From the NCBI GenBank assembly GCA_947631655.1, contig CANRME010000050.1, forward strand, positions 1-9,069: DNA of 9,069 nucleotides, read 5' to 3'. Each line of letters opens with the position of its first letter. The first letter of the stretch is position 1. The position numbers were made by a program, and so were the translations under genes. This stretch comes from an uncultured Bacilli bacterium (GTDB lineage Bacteria; Bacillota_I; Bacilli_A; RF39; UBA660). Shown here in pieces: positions 1-5,097 of this stretch. The notes beneath the pieces are model-generated. The model was not told the DNA's origin and searched no databases. It saw only the letters and a program-made list of their open reading frames with translations.

Positions 1-13
1 AATTCCTCTATAT

Positions 14-41
14 TTAACTAGGTAGACTTATTCGCTATAAG
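14..41 (+). promoter_or_regulatory. Possible weak promoter of the HTH gene
   Basis: TTAACT (14-19) and TATAAG (36-41) are separated by 16 nt and lie upstream of the HTH gene. Both hexamers are imperfect sigma-A matches in very AT-rich sequence, and the left window edge hides any alternative, so this is tentative. Confidence 0.3.
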
Positions 42-75
42 CTAATATATTTTATTAAAGGAAGTGGTTATTTTA

Positions 76-327
76 ATGAATCTTCGCAGTATCGTAGGAA
101 GAAATTTAAAATATATTAGATATCAAAGTGGACTTAGTCAAGAAGATTTTTATAATAAGTATAATCTTAACTTTAAATATTACTCTATGGTTGAACGTGG
201 CGAGTTAAACATAAGAGTTGATACTATTGATAAGTTATCTATGTTACTTCAAAAACCATTAGAAGAATTTTTGATTGATGACCCTAGTAGAGAAATAAAA
301 ACTACAAGAATCGATGCGAGAAATTAA
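76..327 (+). CDS. Small XRE-family helix-turn-helix protein
   Basis: An 83-residue protein that is almost entirely one HTH domain of the XRE/Cro-C1 type, so probably a cytoplasmic DNA-binding regulator; its targets are unknown. The family pattern is visible: a first helix with RNLKYIRYQSGLSQEDF (about residues 9-25), then a recognition-helix region ending in YSMVERGELNIRVDTIDKLS (about 37-56), the usual position of the conserved S.iErG signature, then a helix with LLQKPLEEFL. There is no effector or dimerisation domain after residue about 70, only a short charged tail. I chose ATG 76, because the possible GTG at 64 lies inside the GGAAG ribosome binding site (60-64), which is 11 nt from ATG 76. 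The gene is monocistronic and converges on der with no intergenic base between the stop codons. The fold is fairly sure; the regulatory role is inferred. Confidence 0.8.
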   Translation: MNLRSIVGRNLKYIRYQSGLSQEDFYNKYNLNFKYYSMVERGELNIRVDTIDKLSMLLQKPLEEFLIDDPSREIKTTRIDARN

Positions 328-348
328 TTATTTCTCGCTTTTATTTTT
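316..348. terminator. Intrinsic terminator spanning two abutting stop codons
   Basis: A 9-bp perfect stem, GCGAGAAAT (316-324) with ATTTCTCGC (330-338), has a 5-nt loop and is followed by TTTTATTTTT (339-348). On the plus strand this is a canonical Rho-independent terminator for the HTH gene. The minus-strand flank is only weakly T-rich, so it may work poorly for der. The loop contains parts of both stop codons, TAA at 325-327 (+) and TAA at 330-328 (-), so the stem is made of C-terminal codons of both proteins. Confidence 0.85.
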
Positions 349-1635
349 AAATTGTAAAATTATGGGAGTACCTTCAAAATTAAAGTTCTCTCTTATTTGA
401 TTTTCTAAGTAACGATAATAACTAAAATGAACTAATTTTTTATCATTGACAAAGAAAGTAAATTTAGGTGGCTTAGTTCCTGTTTGAGTAACATCATTGA
501 TACTTAATCTCCTACCCTTATATGATGGGGCGGCATGAATAGTGTTTGCGGTAATGATGCAATCGTAAAGTGCTCCATTATCAACTTCTCTCGTAGCATT
601 TTCATAAGCGTTTAATACTTCTGGCATTAAAAGATTAATCCGCTTTTTATATTTAGCACTTAAAAATACTACTTTTACATAAGGGATGAATTGAAATTCA
701 TATTTGATTTTTTCTTGGAATTTTTTCATATCGGTATCACTATGCGGTACCGCATCCCATTTGTTTACTACTAACACTAAGGCTTTCCCAGCATCGATGG
801 CATAAGATGCAATGTGCTTATCGTGTTCGATAATTCCTGTAGTAGCATCAATTACTAAAAGACATACGTCGCTATCTTCAATAGCTTTTAGAGAACGAAT
901 TAAACTATAACGTTCAATACTTTCATAAACTTTTCCTTTTTTACGCATGCCCGCTGTATCAACTAAGATATATTCTTGATGGTCATAATTAAATACGGTA
1001 TCAACAGCATCTCTGGTTGTCCCCGCTTCTTCACTAACGATTACGCGGTCTTCGTTTAAGATGGCATTAATTAAACTTGACTTACCAACGTTAGGACGGC
1101 CGATTACGGAAAACTTAAGACGATTATCTTCATCTTTAGTATTAACATTCATATCTTTAGTAATTAAATCTAATAAGTTATTAATATTTTTCTTATGCGC
1201 AGCACTTATCCCAATGACATATTCAAATCCTAATTCATAATAATTATAAATATTGTTATCATGAGTTTCATTATCGAGTTTATTTACAACAACAATGACT
1301 TCTTTATTACTTTTAAGTAACATATTTCTAACTGTTATATCATCACTAGTTAACTCTTCTCTTCCCGAAACGATAAATAAAATAATATCACTTTCTTCGA
1401 TAGCTAATTCCGCTTGCATTTTAATATCGTCATTAAAAGTATCAGTACCACTAGTAATTCCTCCGGTATCAATTAGAATAAAATTTTTATCATTATATGA
1501 TACATTACCATAAATTCTATCTCTTGTAATACCAGGGGTATCCATAATAATAGCTTTCTTCTCTTTAATTAATAAATTAAAAAGCGTACTTTTACCAACA
1601 TTCGGTTTACCTACTAAACAAACACATTTTTTCAC
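328..1635 (-). CDS. der: Ribosome-assembly GTPase Der (EngA)
   Basis: Der is the tandem-domain GTPase needed for late assembly of the 50S ribosomal subunit. The 435-residue product matches the usual family length (about 436 in B. subtilis). First G domain: P-loop GKPNVGKS (residues 9-16), DTGG (56-59), NKLD (118-121). Second G domain: GRPNVGKS (179-186), DTAG (226-229), NKWD (291-294). The C-terminal KH-like domain (about 350-435) contains the characteristic NDVTQTGTKPPKFTFFVN stretch. All nucleotide-binding motifs are intact. I chose GTG 1635, giving MKKCVCLVGKPNVGKS, because a strong AAGGAGG (1647-1653) lies 11 nt upstream; the TTG at 1656 would sit at the edge of that site and add seven residues atypical of the family. 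It is transcribed alone, divergently from the translesion polymerase gene. Confidence 0.97.
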   Translation of the reverse strand: MKKCVCLVGKPNVGKSTLFNLLIKEKKAIIMDTPGITRDRIYGNVSYNDKNFILIDTGGITSGTDTFNDDIKMQAELAIEESDIILFIVSGREELTSDDITVRNMLLKSNKEVIVVVNKLDNETHDNNIYNYYELGFEYVIGISAAHKKNINNLLDLITKDMNVNTKDEDNRLKFSVIGRPNVGKSSLINAILNEDRVIVSEEAGTTRDAVDTVFNYDHQEYILVDTAGMRKKGKVYESIERYSLIRSLKAIEDSDVCLLVIDATTGIIEHDKHIASYAIDAGKALVLVVNKWDAVPHSDTDMKKFQEKIKYEFQFIPYVKVVFLSAKYKKRINLLMPEVLNAYENATREVDNGALYDCIITANTIHAAPSYKGRRLSINDVTQTGTKPPKFTFFVNDKKLVHFSYYRYLENQIRENFNFEGTPIILQFKNKSEK

Positions 1636-1660
1636 AGGACTTCTAACCTCCTTCAAAAAG

Positions 1661-1689
1661 ATTCTATCATAAAAAATTAATTAAGTAAA
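1661..1689 (-). promoter_or_regulatory. Probable der promoter
   Basis: Reading the minus strand, -35 TTTACT (1689-1684), a 17-nt spacer and -10 TAGAAT (1666-1661) precede the der ribosome binding site by a few bases. The spacing is ideal and the -35 box is a 4/6 match. A TATGAT overlaps just upstream and is an alternative -10. Confidence 0.5.
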
Positions 1690-1709
1690 TTTATTTCCAT
1701 AAATTGGTA

Positions 1710-1738
1710 TTGCGTAATTGAAAAATATTCACTATAAT
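1710..1738 (+). promoter_or_regulatory. Probable promoter of the Y-family polymerase/YolD operon
   Basis: -35 TTGCGT (1710-1715), a 17-nt spacer and a consensus -10 TATAAT (1733-1738) predict a transcription start near 1745, inside the LexA-like palindrome described separately. It is divergent from the der promoter. Confidence 0.6.
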
Positions 1739-1744
1739 TATATT

Positions 1745-1758
1745 GAAACATTTGTTTG
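1745..1758. promoter_or_regulatory. Candidate LexA/DinR (SOS) operator
   Basis: GAAACATTTGTTTG contains a near-palindrome (AAACA-TT-TGTTT). It matches 10 of 14 positions of the remembered B. subtilis DinR/LexA consensus CGAACATATGTTCG; the four mismatches include the outer G/C positions of each half-site. It covers the predicted transcription start and lies just upstream of the ribosome binding site, where a repressor would block initiation. UvrX/YqjW-type polymerases are damage-inducible in Bacillus, which fits. In AT-rich DNA such a palindrome can arise by chance. Confidence 0.45.
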
Positions 1759-1770
1759 GAGTTGGTTATT

Positions 1771-3021
1771 ATGGATAAGCATATAATGTGTATCGATTTA
1801 AAAAGTTTTTTTGCTTCGGTAGAATGTATTGACCGTGGACTTGACCCTTTTACTACGCCTTTAGTGGTAGCAAGTAAAAGAGAAGGTTCTAACGGAGCGA
1901 TTACTTTAGCTGTTGCACCTTACTTAAAAAAACAAGGTTTACCTTCTCGAATTAGATTATATGAAATACCTAAAAATATTAAATATTTTATTGTGCCTCC
2001 GAGGATGAAATTATATGTCAAGAAAAGTAAAGAAGTAGTAAGTATTTATGCTAATTTTATTAGCTTAGATGATATTCATATTTATTCGATTGATGAGTGT
2101 TTTTTAGATGTTACTAATTATTTAAAATTTTATAAGATGAGTGATATAGAACTTGCGAAAAAAATATTACAAGCTATTAAAGATAAAACTGGTCTTACGG
2201 CGACATGTGGAATTGGGCCGAATCTATTTTTAGCGAAAGTAGCGATGGATACGGAAGCGAAGAAAAATAACGATGGCATCGCCAAATGGACTTTTGAGGA
2301 TGTGGAAGCTAAATTATGGCATATTGCTCCCCTATCAAAAGTATGGGGAATAGGTCCAAGAATGGAAAAAAGATTAAATGCTTTAAATATTTATTCTTTA
2401 AAAGATTTAGCTTTATACGACACGCAAAAACTAAAGGCCAAATTTGGAGTTTTAGGGATTGAACTTCATAATCACGCTTTAGGCATTGATAATAGTGAGA
2501 TTAAAGACTTTAAAACAGAAGCTAAAGAAAAAAGTATTAGTGAGAGTCAAGTGTTATTTAGAGACTACTATGCTCCAGATATTTATGTTATTATAAGAGA
2601 AATTACCGAAAACTTATGTCGAAGACTTCGCACTAATAATTTTATAACAAAAACTATTTATTTACATATTACTTATTCTAAAGAATATCAATCTTCTTTT
2701 AGCCATCATGTTACTTTAGATACGGCGACAGATTTTCCCTTAATAATTTATAATAATTTAAAATTAATCTTTGATAAATATTATGAAAATTTACCTATTA
2801 GAAAAGTAGGAATTGCTTTTTCTTCACTGTCTTTAAATAACTATCAACAATTAGATATGTTTAATAATATCGAAGATAAAGAAAAAGATAGTAATTTATT
2901 AAAAACAGTAGATATGATTAAAGATACTTTTGGTAAAAATAGTATTTTAAAAGCATCTTCTCTATTAGATGCTTCAACAGCGAAAGAAAGAAATCATATG
3001 TTAGGAGGACACCATGAATAG
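1771..3021 (+). CDS. Y-family translesion DNA polymerase, UvrX/YqjW (UmuC-like) type
   Basis: A 416-residue error-prone polymerase expected to copy past damaged template bases at the sliding clamp. The palm has CIDLKSFFASVE (residues 7-18), with metal-binding Asp9 and Phe14 at the usual steric-gate position, and SIDECFLDV (106-114), with catalytic Asp108 and Glu109. A helix-hairpin-helix thumb motif, VWGIGPRMEKRL, lies at 191-202, followed by a little-finger domain. QLDMF (360-364) is a good beta-clamp-binding motif. The C-terminal FGKNSILKAS and the ending GGHH are typical of the UvrX/YqjW subgroup rather than classical DinB. I chose ATG 1771, with GGAG (1758-1761) 9 nt upstream; the in-frame TTG at 1756 would overlap that site. 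A YolD-like gene overlaps its 3' end, as in known uvrX-yolD pairs. A candidate SOS operator precedes it. All catalytic residues are present, so it should be active. Confidence 0.93.
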   Translation: MDKHIMCIDLKSFFASVECIDRGLDPFTTPLVVASKREGSNGAITLAVAPYLKKQGLPSRIRLYEIPKNIKYFIVPPRMKLYVKKSKEVVSIYANFISLDDIHIYSIDECFLDVTNYLKFYKMSDIELAKKILQAIKDKTGLTATCGIGPNLFLAKVAMDTEAKKNNDGIAKWTFEDVEAKLWHIAPLSKVWGIGPRMEKRLNALNIYSLKDLALYDTQKLKAKFGVLGIELHNHALGIDNSEIKDFKTEAKEKSISESQVLFRDYYAPDIYVIIREITENLCRRLRTNNFITKTIYLHITYSKEYQSSFSHHVTLDTATDFPLIIYNNLKLIFDKYYENLPIRKVGIAFSSLSLNNYQQLDMFNNIEDKEKDSNLLKTVDMIKDTFGKNSILKASSLLDASTAKERNHMLGGHHE

Positions 3022-3340
3022 TAATTATGACCGAGGAATGATTAAATGGATGCCTTTTAATAGCGTAGTACCACTAAATACTATTAAAACGAAAATTAAA
3101 GATGAAAGGAATGTTATATCTTTTCCCATATTAAGTGAAGATGAACTTGCGAATATTCAAGATAATTTATTTACCGCTTATCACTCTAAAGAAGAAGTTC
3201 TTATTACTTACTTCTATCATAATAACTTATACAAACTTAAAGGAATTATTGATAATATTATTGTAGATAAAAAACTAATAATCTTAAACAAAAATATTAA
3301 ATTATATTTTAATCAAATAGTTAGAATTTCATTAATGTAA
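3014..3340 (+). CDS. YolD-like protein
   Basis: A 108-residue cytoplasmic protein of the YolD-like family. Evidence: the N-terminal RGMIKWMPFNSVVPL (residues 7-21), the family hallmark (R-G-x-I-K-W-x-P-F), and a small beta-rich C-terminal half with alternating hydrophobic residues. YolD-like proteins are usually encoded beside UvrX/YqjW-type Y-family polymerases and are thought to be accessory to them; a biochemical role is not established to my knowledge. The gene starts 8 nt before the polymerase stop codon (overlap 3014-3021) and has its own strong AGGAGG (3003-3008) 5 nt from ATG, so translation is probably coupled and strong. It shares the polymerase promoter and candidate SOS operator, and ends at the terminator immediately downstream. 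Confidence 0.88.
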   Translation: MNSNYDRGMIKWMPFNSVVPLNTIKTKIKDERNVISFPILSEDELANIQDNLFTAYHSKEEVLITYFYHNNLYKLKGIIDNIIVDKKLIILNKNIKLYFNQIVRISLM

Positions 3341-3371
3341 AAACTTCTTACGCTTGGTAAGAAGTTTATTT
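3341..3371. terminator. Bidirectional intrinsic terminator between convergent genes
   Basis: An 11-bp perfect stem, AAACTTCTTAC (3341-3351) with GTAAGAAGTTT (3357-3367), has a 5-nt loop and starts directly after the YolD stop codon. T-rich tracts follow on both strands (TTTATTT on plus, TTTTTAC on minus), so it should terminate the polymerase/YolD operon and the convergent surface-protein gene alike. Confidence 0.88.
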
Positions 3372-3377
3372 CAATTA

Positions 3378-4814
3378 TTAATCCGCTTCGTATACAGCTT
3401 CGTAACCATTAAATGTTACATCTCCCGTTTCAGTTTTATAAGTTACATTGTACTTTCTCCATCCAGCAAAGTGGTAACCAGCTTTAGCAGTAGGAGCAGT
3501 GAATGTAAGTTTATCAACAGAGTCACGAGCACCATCAAGTCTTACACTTACCTTAGCACTATTAAAGTGGCCAGTAAATCCTTCACCCTTAGATAAATCA
3601 CAACTCACTTCAACAAACCATATTTGACCAGTTTTAAGAGTTCCATATCTATTTACATTTAAAGTATTTTCTTTAATTAATTCATCACTAACATAAGTTA
3701 TGGTTCTATTTAAAGATTGAATATAAGCTTCTTCCGCAGCATTTGATGGAACACTTTTAAAATTAAATGTATCACTATGCTCTGGTATTGGTTCTTGATC
3801 TTCGCCCCAATGTTTTACAGCTTCATTTTGTTCTTCAATGAATTTTTCAAATGCTTCTCGTTCTTGTTTTGCTTTTTCTTCAGCTTCTCTCTTAGCTTGT
3901 TCTTCAGCTTCTTTTTGAGCTTTTGCTTCAGCGTCTTTTTTGGCTTGTTCTTCAGCCTCTTTAGCTTTTCTTTCGGCTTCAGCTTGTAAAGCCGCATTTA
4001 TTTTATCCCAATCGCTAGAAGAAAGTTCTCTTTTATATCCTTCACCAGCATTATTATTTTGAGTTTCTTTCTTTGGTGTAGTAGATGAACTTGATTGACT
4101 TGTTTGTTTTGTAGATTGAGTAGTTTGTTTAACTTCAGGTGCTTTTTCTTCAGTTACAACTACTGTTTCTTCAGCAGTTTTTTTATCTGCTTCTTCTCTA
4201 AGTCTTGCAGCTTCGGCTTCAGCTTTTGCTTTTTCAACTGCAGCTTTTTGAGCAGCATCATCCGCAGCTTTCTTTGCAGCTTCGGCAGCCTTTTTATCTT
4301 CTGCCGCTTTTTGAGCTGCTTTATTAGCTTCTTCTACTTTATTATGAGCGGCTTCTTGAGCCTTAGTTGCTTGTTTTACTTCTTCTTTCGCTTTATCAAT
4401 TTTTGCTTGAGCAGCTTTCTTAGCTTCTTCGGTTTTGGCAGAAGCAAGTTCTTTTTCAGCGGCTTTTTGGGCTTCAACAGCTTTATCAACTTTAGCAGTA
4501 GCTTTAGTTTCCTCGTCTTTAGCAGAGGCAGCTTTGTTTTCAGCGGCTTTTACTTTTTCAGCAGCAGCTGTAACTTTATCTTCTGCTTTTGCTACTTCTT
4601 CATTAGCTGTTTCAAGTTGGTTTTCAGCTTCTTTTAATTCAGCTTCAGCTTCTTCAACAGTTTTTTCAACATAATTTAAAGTTTCTTTGCTATTTGCTTC
4701 ATTAGCAAATGTTTCACCAGCATTATTGTTATTAGCAACCACATAAGCTCCAGTTGCTACTAAGCCGGTAGTTAGGGCTAACCCCGTAATAGTTTTAACA
4801 GATAATTTTTTCAT
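3378..4814 (-). CDS. Secreted alanine-rich coiled-coil protein with C-terminal beta domain
   Basis: A 478-residue protein of unrecognised function, predicted to be exported. Residues 1-28 form a signal peptide or uncleaved anchor: MKKLSVK, then a hydrophobic core through AYVVA. Residues about 48-217 are a long Ala/Glu/Lys-rich, nearly proline-free stretch typical of coiled coils; about 218-260 is a Thr/Ser/Gln/Asn linker (wall-spanning style); about 265-335 is a second coiled coil built on repeated EAEEQAKxxAE units, similar to TolA-like linkers. Residues about 345-478 lose the bias and look globular and beta-rich, ending with GYHFAGWRK and GYEAVYEAD, which resembles the last strands of InlB B-repeat/Listeria-Bacteroides repeat modules. 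There is no LPXTG, C-terminal membrane helix or LysM. I chose ATG 4814, with GAGGAG (4824-4829) 9 nt upstream; an in-frame ATG seven codons earlier lies upstream of that site. It has its own promoter and terminator. Surface location is inferred. Confidence 0.82.
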   Translation of the reverse strand: MKKLSVKTITGLALTTGLVATGAYVVANNNNAGETFANEANSKETLNYVEKTVEEAEAELKEAENQLETANEEVAKAEDKVTAAAEKVKAAENKAASAKDEETKATAKVDKAVEAQKAAEKELASAKTEEAKKAAQAKIDKAKEEVKQATKAQEAAHNKVEEANKAAQKAAEDKKAAEAAKKAADDAAQKAAVEKAKAEAEAARLREEADKKTAEETVVVTEEKAPEVKQTTQSTKQTSQSSSSTTPKKETQNNNAGEGYKRELSSSDWDKINAALQAEAERKAKEAEEQAKKDAEAKAQKEAEEQAKREAEEKAKQEREAFEKFIEEQNEAVKHWGEDQEPIPEHSDTFNFKSVPSNAAEEAYIQSLNRTITYVSDELIKENTLNVNRYGTLKTGQIWFVEVSCDLSKGEGFTGHFNSAKVSVRLDGARDSVDKLTFTAPTAKAGYHFAGWRKYNVTYKTETGDVTFNGYEAVYEAD

Positions 4815-4852
4815 ATTATATATCTCCTCACACAATTAATATTTATATATAG

Positions 4853-4882
4853 ATTATATGCGAAATGTATAGATAAAGTCAA
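4853..4882 (-). promoter_or_regulatory. Promoter of the coiled-coil surface protein gene
   Basis: On the minus strand, -35 TTGACT (4882-4877) and consensus -10 TATAAT (4858-4853) are 18 nt apart, placing the start of transcription about 20 nt before the GAGGAG ribosome binding site. These are the strongest promoter hexamers in the window, which suggests good expression. The promoter lies beyond the tRNA terminator, so the gene is a separate transcription unit. Confidence 0.7.
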
Positions 4883-4912
4883 GTAGAGGTAGTGCAATTG
4901 ACACAAATTGGC

Positions 4913-4941
4913 AAAAGAAAAAAGCCTTAATTTAAGGCTTT
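4913..4941 (-). terminator. Intrinsic terminator after tRNA-Ala
   Basis: AAAGCCTTAA (4921-4930) and TTAAGGCTTT (4932-4941) are exact reverse complements around one base, so the RNA hairpin has an 8- to 9-bp stem and a short AU loop. On the minus strand it is followed by TTTTTTCTTTT, a good U-tract. It lies 11 nt after the tRNA 3' end and separates the tRNA from the surface-protein gene. Confidence 0.88.
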
Positions 4942-4942
4942 G

Positions 4943-5046
4943 ATGATTAACTTGGTGGAGGATAAGAGATTCGAACTCTTGACCCTCTGCGTGCAGGGCA
5001 GATGCTCTAGCCAGCTGAGCTAATCCCCCAAGTGCAAGTTAATCAT
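4943..5046. repeat. 12-bp perfect inverted repeat flanking the tRNA gene
   Basis: ATGATTAACTTG (4943-4954) and CAAGTTAATCAT (5035-5046) are exact reverse complements bracketing the tRNA. The right arm overlaps the -10 box of the tRNA promoter, so only part of it should be transcribed. The left arm overlaps the last two bases of the encoded CCA end and continues into the trailer. Confidence 0.9.
4953..5029 (-). tRNA. tRNA-Ala (anticodon UGC)
   Basis: A complete 77-nt cloverleaf with encoded CCA. The acceptor stem is GGGGGAT with ATCCTCC, including a G3-U70 pair, the known alanine identity element, and A73. The D arm has GCTC/GAGC, the anticodon stem TCTGC/GCAGA, the variable loop GGGTC, and the T arm AAGAG-TTCGAAT-CTCTT. 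The anticodon UGC is at 4995-4993, reading GCN alanine codons. The base before the anticodon (position 33, plus coordinate 4996) is C rather than the near-universal U; position 32 is also C and position 38 is C. The gene has its own promoter upstream and an intrinsic terminator downstream. The downstream position relative to polC also allows read-through from that gene. Confidence 0.96.
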
Positions 5047-5070
5047 AACATAAAGTTTTAAGATAATCAA
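5042..5070 (-). promoter_or_regulatory. Promoter of the tRNA-Ala gene
   Basis: On the minus strand, -35 TTGATT (5070-5065), a 17-nt spacer and -10 TATGAT (5047-5042) predict a start near 5035, giving a leader of only about six bases before the mature tRNA 5' end at 5029. It lies in the 68-nt gap after the polC stop codon, where I see no GC-containing terminator for polC. Confidence 0.65.
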
Positions 5071-5097
5071 GCAAAATTTTAAATTTTTACAAATTTT

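Noticed and set aside
1636..1656. TTG start for der at 1656
   Set aside because: The codon borders the AAGGAGG site (1647-1653), leaving no usable ribosome binding site for itself; GTG 1635 gives a family-like N-terminus.
3825..4673. Tandem DNA repeat or CRISPR-like array in the surface-protein gene
   Set aside because: The periodicity is at the protein level (coiled-coil units); the nucleotide copies vary in length and sequence, with no repeat-spacer pattern.
3777..4674. Several open frames opposite or out of frame with the coiled-coil gene, including a Phe/Ser-rich plus-strand one and a Lys-rich minus-strand one
   Set aside because: They are shadows of the repetitive Ala/Glu/Lys codons; their compositions are absurd for real proteins, and the frame at 3378-4814 has a signal peptide, ribosome binding site and promoter.
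4898..4903. Plus-strand TTGACA resembling a -35 box
   Set aside because: No -10 hexamer lies 15-19 nt downstream and no plus-strand gene follows; a minus-strand terminator and tRNA occupy that region.
5048..5097. AT-only palindromic stretches as a polC terminator
   Set aside because: The AAATTT-type repeats lack a GC-containing stem and a distinct U-tract, so termination cannot be supported.
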